Below are positions 1 through 10,140 of a stretch of DNA of 64,000 nt, piece by piece. Position numbers and translations under genes: made by a program. The notes under the pieces were generated by a model. That model ran no database searches and was not told the origin of the DNA. It worked only from the letters and a program-made list of their open reading frames with translations. Each line of letters opens with the position of its first letter. Positions within the stretch are counted from its first letter, which is position 1. Origin of the DNA: AC-32 sp963755635 (lineage in GTDB: Bacteria > Actinomycetota > Thermoleophilia > Gaiellales > Gaiellaceae). The stretch covers positions 372,001 to 436,000 of the forward strand of contig CAVWKS010000036.1 of assembly GCA_963755635.1 (NCBI GenBank), in the 5' to 3' direction.

Positions 1-681
1 GAGGATCAGGATGTGGCCCGCGAGCATGTTCGCGAAGAGTCGGACGCTCAGCGAGATCAGCCGCATGAACTGCCCGAGGATCTCGAGCGGCACGATCAGG
101 ATGAGCAGCCCCTTGGGCGCCTCGGGGATCCAGCTCTTGAAGTAGCGGGTCGGCCCGTTCCAGCGGATGCCCTCGAAGTGTGTGAACACGAACGTCAGGA
201 GCGCCAGGGCGAGCGTGACCGACAGCGACGAGGTCGCCGCATAGATCCCCCACGTCGGCACCCCGTGCCAGGTCTCGCCGGTCAGCGGCAAGGGGATGAA
301 GCCGATCAGGTTGACGACGAAGATGAAGAGCAGCAGCGTCGCGACGTACGGGAACCAGCGGCCGATCGCCTTCGACGGCAGGCCCTGCTCGGCGATCTGG
401 GTCTGCGCGATCTCGTAGAGCGCCTCGCCGATCGTCTGCCGCCGGTCGGGCAGGAGCGCGAGCCTCGCGCGCATCAGGAACAGCCCGAGCAGGATCGTCA
501 GCGCGGTGCCGATCATCAGGTAGACGACGGCCTTCGTGATCGAGAGGTTGAGCGGGCCGAGGTGGATCGGAATCCAGTCGTGCTGCTCGAACTCCTTGGT
601 CGGGTCGAAGGTTCCGCGCGCGAACGCCGGCGCGGGCAGCGCGAGGGCGAGCAAGGTGAGGCTGACGAGCAGACGCTTCAC
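1..681 (-). CDS. atpB: ATP synthase F0 subunit a (partial, runs off left edge)
   Basis: Subunit a forms the stator half of the proton channel of the membrane F1F0 ATP synthase. The first 227 residues are visible and the C-terminus lies outside the window. A hydrophobic N-terminal segment (about residues 3-22) precedes the TM helices, and the essential channel arginine is seen in LSVRLFANM (Arg214). GTG at 681 is chosen because it gives a GTGA overlap with the stop of the gene before it. It is third in an atpZ-atpI-atpB order, so the remaining ATP synthase genes should lie to the left. Family assignment is secure. Confidence 0.93.
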   Translation of the reverse strand, partial: MKRLLVSLTLLALALPAPAFARGTFDPTKEFEQHDWIPIHLGPLNLSITKAVVYLMIGTALTILLGLFLMRARLALLPDRRQTIGEALYEIAQTQIAEQGLPSKAIGRWFPYVATLLLFIFVVNLIGFIPLPLTGETWHGVPTWGIYAATSSLSVTLALALLTFVFTHFEGIRWNGPTRYFKSWIPEAPKGLLILIVPLEILGQFMRLISLSVRLFANMLAGHILIL

Positions 682-1079
682 GCGGTCGGCTCCTGCGAGT
701 AGTAGCCGAGCACGCCGACCGCCAGCTCCGCGGTGTAGGCGGCGCCGTAGACGAGCGCGACCGCGAGGCCGAGCTCCCGGTCGGACGACGCCACGGCGAG
801 CAGCACGACCAGCACTGCCAGAAGGCGCAGCATCATCCCGGCGGCCAGAGCACCGGAGGCGGCGAGGTTGTCGCTCGAGGGGCGCACGCGCGCCAGCAGC
901 AGGCCGAACGCCTGGACGCCGAGCCAGAGGACGGCGGCGATCGCCCAGCCCTTCAGGTCCCAGCCGGCGAGCGCGAACAGGGGCAGCGCGAGCGCGATCA
1001 CGAGCGCGCCCGCGAGCGGCCCTGCGTAGCGGCGCGCGGGCGCGGGCCGTGGCTCGCCGAGAATCCCGACCTTCGTCAC
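678..1079 (-). CDS. AtpI-like small membrane protein of the ATP synthase operon
   Basis: A 133-residue hydrophobic protein with about four predicted TM segments (roughly residues 20-40, 45-64, 75-97, 103-125). Its ATG overlaps the stop of the 70-residue AtpZ-like gene (ATGA) and its stop overlaps the GTG of atpB (GTGA), so it is translationally coupled inside the ATP synthase operon. Position, size and topology match AtpI (ATP synthase protein I), which in other bacteria helps assemble the c-ring or moves Mg2+. Sequence similarity to AtpI is weak by eye, so the call rests mainly on context. Confidence 0.6.
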   Translation of the reverse strand: MTKVGILGEPRPAPARRYAGPLAGALVIALALPLFALAGWDLKGWAIAAVLWLGVQAFGLLLARVRPSSDNLAASGALAAGMMLRLLAVLVVLLAVASSDRELGLAVALVYGAAYTAELAVGVLGYYSQEPTA

Positions 1080-1276
1080 ATCGTGTCCCGGTAGCGGTGG
1101 TAGACGGCGAAAATGCCCGCCGGAACCCCGACGACGGCGCCGCCTAGGACGCCCAGGCCGACCGAGCCCGCGGCCCAGCCGACGAGGGCGCCGACTCCGA
1201 CGCTGGCCGCGGTCACGCCTCCCAGCAACGCGCCGGCCCCGGCCGGTTCGAACGACGCGCGGGGACTGGGCTCCAT
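1076..1276 (-). CDS. AtpZ/AtpI-family small membrane protein
   Basis: A short two-helix membrane protein ending in a basic tail (YHRYRD). The glycine-rich pattern (GVTAASVGVGALVGWAAG, then GVLGGAVVGVPAGIFAVY) resembles the AtpZ/AtpI family next to atpB. Two in-frame ATGs exist, at 1288 and 1276. The 1276 start is preferred because TATGCT (1284-1289) lies exactly 7 nt upstream and would place the other ATG inside the -10 box, implying a leaderless message. It leads the atpZ-atpI-atpB operon. The role is inferred from family and position. Confidence 0.62.
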   Translation of the reverse strand: MEPSPRASFEPAGAGALLGGVTAASVGVGALVGWAAGSVGLGVLGGAVVGVPAGIFAVYHRYRDTM

Positions 1277-1364
1277 CGGCGCGAGCATACCAAACGAGTG
1301 CCGGAGCTTGTGACAGCCGAAATCCGCTCGGTTGGGCGGTTTCCGACGAACTTTGTACGGGCCG

Positions 1365-2489
1365 CTAGGCGCTCTTGCGCGCGGCCTCGCGGGCCTCGGC
1401 CTCGCGGCGGCGGATGCGCGGGTTCGCCAGCTTGACGATCTCGAGCAGGTAGACCATGTAGATCGAGGCCGCGAGCGCCAGCGCGCCGATCACCGAGATC
1501 GCAATCGTCGGGCCCAGGTGCCAGACGCCGTGGGCGTGCGGCTTCAGGAAGCGCGTCGCCAGCGCCGCGCCGGCGAGGATCCCGCACCAGGCCCACATCG
1601 TCAGCGCCGCCCGGGCCTGCGAGAAGCCGATGTTCATGAAGCGGTGGTGCAGGTGCGAGCGGTCGGCCGTGTAGACCGGCTGCCGGTACTTGAGCCGCTT
1701 CGCGACGACGAACGACGTGTCGATGATCGGCACGGCGAGCACGAGCAGCGGGAAGAGCAGCGTCGCCACGGCGGCCGTCTTGAGCAGGCCCTGGACCGAG
1801 AGCGCACCGAGCGTGAAACCCAGGAGCAGAGCCCCCGAGTCGCCCATGAAGATCCTCGCCGGGTAGAAGTTGTGCCGCAGGAAGCCGAGGCAGGCGCCGA
1901 AGACGACGGCCGCGAGCAGCGCCGGCCGCGGCCGCTCGAGCGAGAGCGCGATCACGCAGAAGGTGAAGCCGGAGATCGCGCAGACGCCCGCGGCGAGGCC
2001 GTCGAGCCCGTCGAGGAAGTTGACCATGTTCATGATCGCGACGATCCAGAGGATGGTCAGCGGCACCCCCACCCACTCCGGCAGCGTGTGCACGCCGAGC
2101 ACCGGGAAGGTGAAGCGGTGCACCCAGATCCCAAAGCCGGTCGCGATTGCGGCGGCGGCGATCTGGCCGCCGAGCTTCTCCCACCAGACGAGGCCGCGGA
2201 AGTCGTCGATCGCGCCGACCGTGGTCGCGACGGCCGCGCCGAGCAGCAGGCCGCGCGTCTCGGAGCCGAGCGGCAGGAACGCGAGCGCAGGCACGAAGAT
2301 CCCGAAGAAGAGCGCGATCCCGCCTAGGCGCGGCACCGCGCGCCGGTTCAGCCGCCGCCCGCCCGGCTGGTCGACGACGCCGAGCAGCCGAGCCATCCCG
2401 CCCACCGCCGGGGTCAGCAGGACCACGATCGCGAAGGCGAGGGCCGTCCCGTAGAGGATCTCCGGGTGGTCGCTGAGCGTCGACCACAT
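1365..2489 (-). CDS. Undecaprenyl-phosphate GlcNAc-1-phosphate transferase (WecA/TagO type)
   Basis: A polytopic membrane enzyme that moves a GlcNAc-1-phosphate-type group from a UDP-sugar to undecaprenyl phosphate, starting a lipid-linked wall polymer or glycan. Family motifs appear in order: QPGGRRLNRRAVPRLGG (41-57), DDFRG (95-99), NFLDGLDGLAAG (157-168), MGDSGALLLG (215-224) and the HLHHRF motif near residue 275. Its 374 residues match WecA/TagO better than MraY, and no cell-division cluster is nearby. The C-terminus is charged (RRREAEAREAARKSA). It follows upp by 2 bases, so it is probably in the glyA-upp transcript. The sugar specificity cannot be read from sequence. Confidence 0.88.
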   Translation of the reverse strand: MWSTLSDHPEILYGTALAFAIVVLLTPAVGGMARLLGVVDQPGGRRLNRRAVPRLGGIALFFGIFVPALAFLPLGSETRGLLLGAAVATTVGAIDDFRGLVWWEKLGGQIAAAAIATGFGIWVHRFTFPVLGVHTLPEWVGVPLTILWIVAIMNMVNFLDGLDGLAAGVCAISGFTFCVIALSLERPRPALLAAVVFGACLGFLRHNFYPARIFMGDSGALLLGFTLGALSVQGLLKTAAVATLLFPLLVLAVPIIDTSFVVAKRLKYRQPVYTADRSHLHHRFMNIGFSQARAALTMWAWCGILAGAALATRFLKPHAHGVWHLGPTIAISVIGALALAASIYMVYLLEIVKLANPRIRRREAEAREAARKSA

Positions 2490-2491
2490 GG

Positions 2492-3139
2492 CTACTTGGT
2501 CCCGTAGAGCCGGTCGCCGGCGTCGCCCAGGCCCGGGACGATGAAGCCGCGCTCGTTGAGGCCGCGATCGATGGCGGCGGTGACGATGCGCACGTCCGGG
2601 TGTTCGCGCTGCAGGTGCTCGATCCCTTCGGGGGCAGCCACGAGGCAGACGAGCGTGACCGAGCGGGCGCCAGCCGACTTGACCGTGGCGACCGCCGCGG
2701 CGCTCGAGCGGCCGGTCGCGAGCATCGGGTCGAGCACGATCGCGTCGCGCTCGCCGTCGCCGAGCTCGGGCAGCTTCACGTAGTACTCGACCGGCTGCAG
2801 CGTCTCCTCGTCGCGGTAGAGCCCGATGAAGCCGACGCGCGCGCTCGACACCAGCGAGAGCACGCCGTCGAGCATCCCGAGGCCCGCGCGGAGCACCGGG
2901 CAGACCGCGACCTTCTTGCCCGCGATCCGCTCGACGCTCGTCCGCTCGAGCGGCGTCTCGACCTCGGTCGTCTCGGTCGGGAAGTCCTTCGTCGCCTCGT
3001 AGGTCAACAGCAGCGTGACCTCGTTCGCGAGCTTGCGGAAGTGGACGGTCGGCGTGTCCTTGTCGCGCAGGTACGAGAGCTTGTGCTGGACGAGCGGGTG
3101 CGTGACCACCGTCACGCCGGCGGCCGGCTCGGTGCTCAC
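2492..3139 (-). CDS. upp: Uracil phosphoribosyltransferase
   Basis: Pyrimidine salvage enzyme: uracil + PRPP gives UMP + PPi in the cytosol. The 215-residue product begins VSTEPAAGVTVVTHP. It carries the Upp signatures THPLVQHKLSYLRD, CPVLRAGLGM and the PRPP loop DPMLATGRSSAAA, and ends ERGFIVPGLGDAGDRLYGTK. In most Upp proteins the PRPP loop reads ATGGS; here it is ATGRS. The GTG start at 3139 makes a GTGA overlap with the glyA stop, supporting coupled translation with one-carbon and nucleotide metabolism. Confidence 0.94.
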   Translation of the reverse strand: MSTEPAAGVTVVTHPLVQHKLSYLRDKDTPTVHFRKLANEVTLLLTYEATKDFPTETTEVETPLERTSVERIAGKKVAVCPVLRAGLGMLDGVLSLVSSARVGFIGLYRDEETLQPVEYYVKLPELGDGERDAIVLDPMLATGRSSAAAVATVKSAGARSVTLVCLVAAPEGIEHLQREHPDVRIVTAAIDRGLNERGFIVPGLGDAGDRLYGTK

Positions 3140-4428
3140 GCCTGGTAGGTGGTGAAGCCCCGGAAGCCGGGGTAGAGCGGGCGCTTCTCGCACAGCGTCT
3201 CGCTGCGGCGGGCGAGCGCCGCGGTGTCGGCGCCCTCTGCGAGGGCCTCGCAGATGATCCGGCCGACCTCGCGGAAGTCGTCCTCGTCGAAGCCGCGCAT
3301 CGTCGCGGCGGGCGTTCCGATTCGGATCCCGGAGGCGACCGTCGGCGGCCGCTCGTCGAACGGGACCGTGTTGCGGTTCACGGTGATCTTCACGTCCGCG
3401 AGCCGCTCCTCGGCGTCCTTGCCCGTCCAGTCGGTCGAGCGCAGGTCGACCTGCAGCAGGTGGGTGTCGGTGCCGCCGGTGAGAACGTCGAGCCCGCCTT
3501 CCTGCAGGGTCTCGGCGAGCGTGTCGGCGTTCACGCGGATCTGGTGCTGATACTGGCGGAACGCGTCGGTGCCGGCGATCCGGAAGCAGGTCGCCTTGGC
3601 CGCGATCGTGTGGACGAGCGGGCCGCCCTGCATCCCGGGGAAGACCGCGCGGTCGACTGCCTGCGCGTGCTCCTCCTTGCACAGGATGAAGCCGGCGCGC
3701 GGGCCGGCCAGCGTCTTGTGCGTCGTCGAGGTGACGAAGTCGCAGTTGGGGACGGGATTCGGATGCTCGCCCGCCGCGACGAGCCCGGCGAAGTGCGCCA
3801 TGTCGCAGAGCAGCAGCGCGCCGACCTCGTCGGCGATCTCGCGGAAGCGGTCGGTCTCGACCGTGCGCGGGTACGCCGAGCCGCCGCAGACGATCAGCTT
3901 CGGCCGGTGCTGCTTGGCGAGCGCGAGCACCTCGTCGTAGTCGACCATGTTCGTCTCGCGGCTCACGCCGTAGTGGACGATCGTGTAGAGCCGGCCGGAG
4001 AAGTTGACCTTGAGGCCGTGCGTCAGGTGGCCCCCGTGCGAGAGCTCGAGCGAGAGGATCGTGTCGCCCGGGTCGAGCGCGGCCATGTAGACGGCCATAT
4101 TCGTCTGCGCGCCCGCGTGCGGCTGGACGTTCGCGTGCTCGGCGCCGAACAGCTCCTTGGCGCGGTCGATCGCGGTCTGCTCGATCTCGTCGACGACCTC
4201 GCAGCCGCCGTAGTAGCGGCGGCCCGGGTAGCCCTCGGCGTACTTGTTGGTCGGCACGGAGCCGACGGCCTCGAGCACCGACGGCCAGGTGAAGTTCTCC
4301 GAGGCGATCAGCTCGATCTGGTTGCGCTGGCGCTCCAGTTCGCGGCCGATCAGCTCCGCGATCGCCGGGTCGACCTCGGCGAGCCCGGCGGTCGTCAGGT
4401 GCTGGAAGGTCTCCTGCACGACGGCCAT
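3136..4428 (-). CDS. glyA: Serine hydroxymethyltransferase
   Basis: PLP enzyme interconverting serine + tetrahydrofolate with glycine + methylene-THF. The 430-residue protein has the expected length and the PLP-lysine motif TSTTHKTLAGPRAG (Lys238), plus ELIASENFTWPSVLEAVGS near the N-terminus and YAEGYPGRRYYGG. TAGCAT (4435-4440) sits 6 nt before the ATG with no ribosome-binding site, suggesting a leaderless transcript that continues into upp. That -10 box overlaps the stop of the tsaC gene upstream, so glyA probably has its own promoter. Confidence 0.96.
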   Translation of the reverse strand: MAVVQETFQHLTTAGLAEVDPAIAELIGRELERQRNQIELIASENFTWPSVLEAVGSVPTNKYAEGYPGRRYYGGCEVVDEIEQTAIDRAKELFGAEHANVQPHAGAQTNMAVYMAALDPGDTILSLELSHGGHLTHGLKVNFSGRLYTIVHYGVSRETNMVDYDEVLALAKQHRPKLIVCGGSAYPRTVETDRFREIADEVGALLLCDMAHFAGLVAAGEHPNPVPNCDFVTSTTHKTLAGPRAGFILCKEEHAQAVDRAVFPGMQGGPLVHTIAAKATCFRIAGTDAFRQYQHQIRVNADTLAETLQEGGLDVLTGGTDTHLLQVDLRSTDWTGKDAEERLADVKITVNRNTVPFDERPPTVASGIRIGTPAATMRGFDEDDFREVGRIICEALAEGADTAALARRSETLCEKRPLYPGFRGFTTYQA

Positions 4429-4437
4429 GCCGGGATG

Positions 4438-5029
4438 CTACTCGCGCGACCCGCCAGACAGGGCTGCGAGCGCCTCGGCCGCCGGAACCGCTCCCTCGCG
4501 GACGATCCGCGGGCTGGGGCCGGTCAGGTCGAGGACGGTCGAGGGCGTCCCCGGAAGCTCCCCCGCGTCGACGACGGCGCCGCACGCCTTGCGAATCTGC
4601 TCGGGGATCTGGTCGATCCGGCGCGGGTCCGGGCCGCCGTGCTCGTTCGCGCTCGTCGCAAGCACCGCGCCCACCTCGTCGAGCACCTCGGCGGCCGGCG
4701 CTGGGAGCTTCGGCACGCGAACGCCGATCGTCTCCGGCCGGTCGCCGGTCAGCCACGGATAGCGCCGCTCCGGGTTCGGCAGGATCAGCGTGTACGGGCC
4801 CGGCAGCAGCGCTTCGAGCAGCCTGCGGTCGAGCTCCGGGACCCGTTCGAGCAGCCGGACGACGTCACCCGCCAGCAAGGCGATCGGCTGGCGCTTCGCC
4901 GCGTCCCTTGAGCCGCGCGACATTCCTTGCAGCGCCCTCCGACTCCGCGTCGGCGCAGAGGCCGTAGACCGTGTCGGTCGGAAGGACGACCGGCCGGCCC
5001 ACCCGGATCGCGGCTGCGGCGTCCGTCAC
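4438..5029 (-). CDS. tsaC: L-threonylcarbamoyladenylate synthase, frameshifted in this sequence
   Basis: Sua5/YrdC/YwlC-family enzyme making the threonylcarbamoyl-AMP used for t6A37 tRNA modification, normally essential. The first part reads VTDAAAAIRVGRPVVLPTDTVYGLC and ends at the KxR motif VARLKGR; the rest continues in another frame with AKRQPIALLAGDVV, LLPGPYTLIL and the LATSANEHGG motif. Joining the two at about 4895-4905 by removing one base gives a continuous 196-residue protein with the usual four-residue spacing between KGR and P. GTG at 5029 overlaps the upstream hydrolase stop (GTGA). The shift is probably a sequence error rather than gene decay. Confidence 0.86.
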
Positions 5030-5877
5030 TCGGCGAGGAAATCGAGCACCGCGGCGCGGAACTGCTCGGGCGCCTCGACGAAGACGAAGTGCCCCGCGCC
5101 CGGGATGAGCACCTTGCGCACGTCGCGCAGGCTCGCCTCGATGTCGTTCGCGCAGACCGGGCCGGTGATGAAGTCCTGCTCGCCGGTGACGACAAGCGTC
5201 GGCGCGGTGATCTGCTCCAGCTGCGGCCGCAGGTCGAAGGTCTCGAAGACCTCCTGGTTGAAGTAGCGGAGCGTGTCGGCGTTGGGAACGTCGGCGCGGA
5301 GGGAGTCGACGTACGCACATTCCGCGTCGCCGTACGTCGCGAAGTAGAACGCGAACTCGCGCATGGCGAGCTCGCCCAGCTCGGCGTCCGTCTCGAAGTC
5401 GCCCGCCTGCTCGGCCTCGAGCGCCGCGCGCGCGTCGTCGTACCAGGGCTCGGCGGCCTTCGCGGCCATGGCTGCCTCCATCGCGCCGACCTGCTCCTGC
5501 GCGAAGCGCGCGAGCGTGCTCGCCAGGATCAGCTTCTCGACCCGGCCGGGGAAACGGGCCGCGTAGTCCATCGCGACGACGCCGCCGTGCGAGTGGCCGA
5601 GCAGGTTGATCCGCTCCAGGCCGAGATCCCGGCGCAGCTCCTCGACGTCGTTCGCGTAGTCCTCGATCGAGTACGCGCGGGGGTCGGCCGGACGGTCCGA
5701 CTCGCCGGTGCCGCGCGGGTCGAGCAGGATCAGCTCGAGGTGCTCGTCGAGGCCGCCGAGGTCCCGAAGGTAGAGCCCGGAGAAGCCCGGGCCGCCGCCG
5801 TGGCAGACCAGGGTCGGGCCCGACCCGATGCGGCGGTATGCGAGCCGCCGCCCGTCGGCGGTCGTCAGCCCGTCCAC
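5026..5877 (-). CDS. Alpha/beta hydrolase, proline-iminopeptidase-like
   Basis: A 283-residue alpha/beta-hydrolase-fold enzyme. The oxyanion-loop motif CHGGGPGFSG (25-34), LDPRGTGESDRP, the nucleophile elbow GHSHGG (Ser96), an acid in GEQDFITG and the catalytic His in PGAGHFVFVEAPEQF are all present. The HGGPG-type loop is typical of prolyl iminopeptidases and related hydrolases, but the substrate is unknown. It sits between prmC (13-base overlap) and tsaC (GTGA overlap), so it is part of the prfA-prmC translation-factor operon. Confidence 0.8.
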   Translation of the reverse strand: MDGLTTADGRRLAYRRIGSGPTLVCHGGGPGFSGLYLRDLGGLDEHLELILLDPRGTGESDRPADPRAYSIEDYANDVEELRRDLGLERINLLGHSHGGVVAMDYAARFPGRVEKLILASTLARFAQEQVGAMEAAMAAKAAEPWYDDARAALEAEQAGDFETDAELGELAMREFAFYFATYGDAECAYVDSLRADVPNADTLRYFNQEVFETFDLRPQLEQITAPTLVVTGEQDFITGPVCANDIEASLRDVRKVLIPGAGHFVFVEAPEQFRAAVLDFLAE

Positions 5878-6700
5878 TTGCCCTCGACCACGCGGTCCCT
5901 CCCGGCCAGATCGGGCGTGATCGTAACCCGCTCGTAGCCGAGGTCATCCAGCAAGCTCCTGACCCGCTCCCCAGAGCACGCAGCGGTCTCGAGCACGAGC
6001 CAGCCGCCGGGGCGCAGCGCCTGCGTCGCCGCTCGCGCGACATCCGCCGTCGCGCCGTTCGCGACGAGCGCGACGTGCGGCTCCCAGTCGCGCACCTCCG
6101 GCTGCAGGGTCGGCAGCTCGTCGGGCTCGACGTAGGGCGGGTTCGAGACGACCAGGTCGAAGTCGCCGTCGCCGAGGCCGCTGGTGAGGTCGTGCTCGAC
6201 GAGGCGGACCCGCCCGTTCACGCCGGTCAGCTCCAGGTTCTCGCGGGCGAGCGCCAGGGCGTCGGGCGAGACGTCGACCGCCGTGATCCGCGCCGTGGGC
6301 GCCTCGTCCGCGATCGCGAGCGCGATCGCCCCCGTGCCCGTCCCGACGTCGAGCACGTTCGGCTCGTCGACGTCGCGGATGTGGTCGAGCGCGCGCTCGA
6401 CGACGACCTCGGTCTCGGGCCGCGGGATCAAGGCGCGACGGTCTGTCTTGAGCGTCAGCCGCCGGAAGCCCCACTCGCCGAGCACGTACGCCAGCGGCTC
6501 GCGCGTCTCGCGGCGGGAGATGTTCGCGTCGAAGGCGGCGATCTGCGCGTCGGTCAGCTCGCGGTCGAGCTCGGCGTAGAGCAGGGCCCGGGCGCAGTCG
6601 TCGCAGGCCTTGGCGAGGAGCAGCTCGGCTTCGAGGCGCGCCGACTCGACGCCCGCCGCGGCGAGCCTGGCCGAGGCCCGAGCGAGCGCGTCGCCGAGCG

Positions 6701-6704
<4 letters not shown>
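5865..6704 (-). CDS. prmC: Release factor glutamine N5-methyltransferase
   Basis: SAM-dependent enzyme methylating the Gln of the GGQ motif of release factors. The 279-residue protein has the PrmC N-terminal helical domain (MTLGDALARASARLAAAGV), IPRPETE, the SAM motif LDVGTGTGAIALAIA and the diagnostic NPPY in VSNPPYVEPDEL. Its ATG overlaps the stop of prfA (ATGA), so enzyme and substrate are co-translated in the common bacterial prfA-prmC order. Assignment is secure. Confidence 0.95.
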
Positions 6705-7753
<1,049 letters not shown>

Positions 7754-7758
7754 GAAGC

Positions 7759-7765
7759 TAGGTTA
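7759..7765. promoter_or_regulatory. Shared bidirectional -10 box between prfA and MFS gene
   Basis: Only 17 bases separate the prfA ATG (7753, minus) and the transporter GTG (7771, plus). The 7 bases read TAGGTT on plus and TAACCT on minus, each a TANNNT -10 box exactly 6 nt from its own start codon. No ribosome-binding site fits on either side. I see no strong -35 on either strand. Use of both directions is inferred. Confidence 0.5.
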
Positions 7766-7770
7766 GCCCG

Positions 7771-9048
7771 GTGGCCGACCCGATCACCGCCGAGCCCGAG
7801 GAAATCAGGGCGCCGGCGGCCCCGCCGGCCGCCGGCGCGTTCGCACTCCTGCGACGGCCGCAGTTCCGGCGGCTCTATCTGGCGGTCGCCACGAGCGAGC
7901 TCGGCGACGCGTTTCAGTACATCGCGCTGATGTGGGCGGCGCTCCTCGCGGGCGGGCCGGTCGGCGTGATCGTGGTGCGGCTCGCCGACAGCGTGCCGGC
8001 GCTCATCTTCGGCTTCCACGGAGGCGTGCTCGCCGACCGTGTGTCTCGCCGACGGCTGATGGTGACCGCCGACCTGCTGCGGGCGGCGGTGCTCATCCCG
8101 GTCGCGATCGCCGGGCTGAGCGGGCACCTCTCGCTCTGGGTGCTCGTCGTCTCCGCCTTCCTGCTCACGACCGGCGCGAGCTACTTCGACCCGGCTTACG
8201 GCGGCGCCCTGCCGGCGCTCGCGGGCCGCGACGGCGTGCAGGCCGCGAACGCGCTCGTGCGGGCGAGCGGGGACGCGCTCTGGCTCGTCGGGTCGGCGGT
8301 CGCCGCCGCCATGCTGACCGTCGTCCCGCTGAGCGCGTTCTTCGCCCTCAACGCGGGCTCGTTCGTGATCTCGGCGCTCCTGCTCTCCGGCCTGCCGTCG
8401 TTCGCGCGCGCCGCGCACGAGCACGAGGCCCGCCCGCGGGTGCGCGAGGCGTTCACGGTGCTGCGGCCGCATCCCTGGCTCGCGGCGTCGGTGGTCGTGC
8501 TCGGCGTCGCGGTGACGATCTCGTCCGGGACCTGGATCGTCGGGGTGCCGCAGCTCGTCCGGCACTCGCTGCACGGCGGCCCCGGACGTTTCTCCCTGCT
8601 CGTGGTTGCGTACGCGCTCGGATCGATCGGCGCTGGCGCGTTGCTGGCGCGGAGGCCGGTGCGGCGCAAGGCGCGCGGCGCCCTGTTCGCCTGGTGCGCG
8701 TACCTGCCCGCTTACACGCTGCTCGCGCTGGCGCACACGCTCGGCCCGGCGTTCGCGGGAGCGCTGATCGCGGGAGCCGGCCAGGGCTCGGCGTACGTGC
8801 TGACGGTCTCGGCGGCGCAGACGGAGATCCCGGACACGCACCTCGGCCGTGTCACCGGCCTGATCTCGCTCGTCCACCGCGGCGCGCACGCGACGGGCCT
8901 GCTGCTGGTCTCTCCGCTGTTCGCGGTGGTGGCCGCGCGCAGCGTCTTCGCGGGCGCCGCGCTCGCGATCCCGCTGGTCGGCCTGCTCGGAGCGGCAGCC
9001 GCCGCCCGAGCGGCTAGGCCATCACCTCGACCAGAGGCTCTGACGTAG
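7771..9048 (+). CDS. Major facilitator superfamily transporter
   Basis: A 425-residue, roughly 12-TM permease. The cytoplasmic loop motif after TM2 is visible as GGVLADRVSRRRLMVTADLLRA, the MFS A-like motif. An Ala/Pro-rich N-terminal tail of about 25 residues precedes TM1. The substrate is not recognisable; the sequence looks like the drug-efflux/enterobactin-exporter-like MFS group. GTG at 7771 follows TAGGTT by 6 nt, so the message is probably leaderless. The 3' end overlaps the convergent DUF1385 gene by 35 bases. Confidence 0.82.
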   Translation: MADPITAEPEEIRAPAAPPAAGAFALLRRPQFRRLYLAVATSELGDAFQYIALMWAALLAGGPVGVIVVRLADSVPALIFGFHGGVLADRVSRRRLMVTADLLRAAVLIPVAIAGLSGHLSLWVLVVSAFLLTTGASYFDPAYGGALPALAGRDGVQAANALVRASGDALWLVGSAVAAAMLTVVPLSAFFALNAGSFVISALLLSGLPSFARAAHEHEARPRVREAFTVLRPHPWLAASVVVLGVAVTISSGTWIVGVPQLVRHSLHGGPGRFSLLVVAYALGSIGAGALLARRPVRRKARGALFAWCAYLPAYTLLALAHTLGPAFAGALIAGAGQGSAYVLTVSAAQTEIPDTHLGRVTGLISLVHRGAHATGLLLVSPLFAVVAARSVFAGAALAIPLVGLLGAAAAARAARPSPRPEALT

Positions 9049-9920
9049 TCGGTTGCTCGAGCGCGAGCACCTCGCGGAGGGCCCGGATCGAGACCTCGAG
9101 CTGGTCGAGGGTCGGCTCGCGGGTCGTCAGGCGCTGCAGCCAGAGGCCGGGGGCGAGAAGCGCCATCAGGACGCGGTTGCCGGTGTGCTTGCCGGCGAAG
9201 CGGATCAGCTCGTAGGCGATCCCGGCGATCACGGGCAGGAGCAGGATGCGCGTGACGATCAGCCAGTACCAGGCGGGCCGGCCGAAGAACGCGAACACGA
9301 AGATCGCGATCACCATCACCCAGAGCAGGAACGCCGTGCCGCACCGCGGGTGGATCAGGCTGTAGCGCTGGACCGTCTGCGGCTCGAGCTCTTCGCCGGC
9401 CTCGAAGGCGTTGATCGCCTTGTGCTCGGCTGCGTGGTACTGGAACACCCGGCGCAGGTCGGGCAGCAGCGAGATCAGCACCAGGTAGAGAACGAAGACG
9501 GTCACGCGGATGGCGCCCTCGACGAGCACGAACCAGAAGCCGTTCGAGATCGGGAGCAGGTCGGCGAGTAGCGCGGGCCCGACCTTGAAGAGTGAGATCG
9601 CGAAGCCGATCGCGAGCAGGAACGCGAAGATGAGAGCGCCTTTCGAGAGCTCCTCCTCAGCCACCTCGTTGTCCTCGGCCGCGGCGTAGTTCGCGGAGAT
9701 CGCGAGCGCGCGGAAGCCGATCGCGAGCGACTCGCCGAGGGCGATCACGCCGCGGACGACGGGCAGCCGGAAGAACCAGTGCCGCTTCATCACCGACTCG
9801 ATCGGCCGGCAGACCTCGGCGATCTGGCCGTTCGGCTTGACGGACCGCGACGGCCCAGTTCGACGGGCCGCGCATCATCACGCCCTCGAGGACGGCTTGC
9901 CCGCCGATCGGGGCGCTCAT
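9014..9920 (-). CDS. DUF1385 membrane protein, frameshifted in this sequence
   Basis: Conserved membrane protein of unknown function often found next to rpmE and prfA. The start reads MSAPIGGQAVLEGVMMRGPS, the DUF1385 signature, then after NWAVAVR the frame shifts; the next frame continues KPNGQIAEVCRPIESVMKRHW and then several TM helices with a histidine-containing stretch VFQYHAAEHKAINAFE. Removing one base at about 9838-9842 gives 301 residues, normal for the family. It ends convergently over the MFS gene and starts 7 bases after rpmE. The function is unknown. Confidence 0.85.
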
Positions 9921-9927
9921 GGTCTGG

Positions 9928-10140
9928 TCAGGCCTTGCGGCCGGCCTTCTCGAGGCGGCGCTGGAAGCGCTCGACGCGGCCGCCCGAGTCCATCAGCTTC
10001 TGCTTGCCCGTATAGAACGGGTGGCAGTTCGAGCAGACCTCGACGTGCAGCTCGGGCTTGGTCGAGCGGGTCTGGAACTCGTTCCCGCAGGCGCAGTGAA
10101 CGGTTGCCAGGACGTACTCGGGATGGATGTCGGCCTTCAT
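9928..10140 (-). CDS. rpmE: 50S ribosomal protein L31 (zinc-binding form)
   Basis: A 70-residue ribosomal protein starting MKADIHPEYVLATVHCACGN. The four zinc-ligand cysteines (16, 18, 36, 39) are intact, so this is the C+ form rather than the zinc-independent paralogue. The ATG overlaps the stop of the upstream dehydratase (ATGA). The C-terminus GRVERFQRRLEKAGRKA is typical. Confidence 0.96.
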   Translation of the reverse strand: MKADIHPEYVLATVHCACGNEFQTRSTKPELHVEVCSNCHPFYTGKQKLMDSGGRVERFQRRLEKAGRKA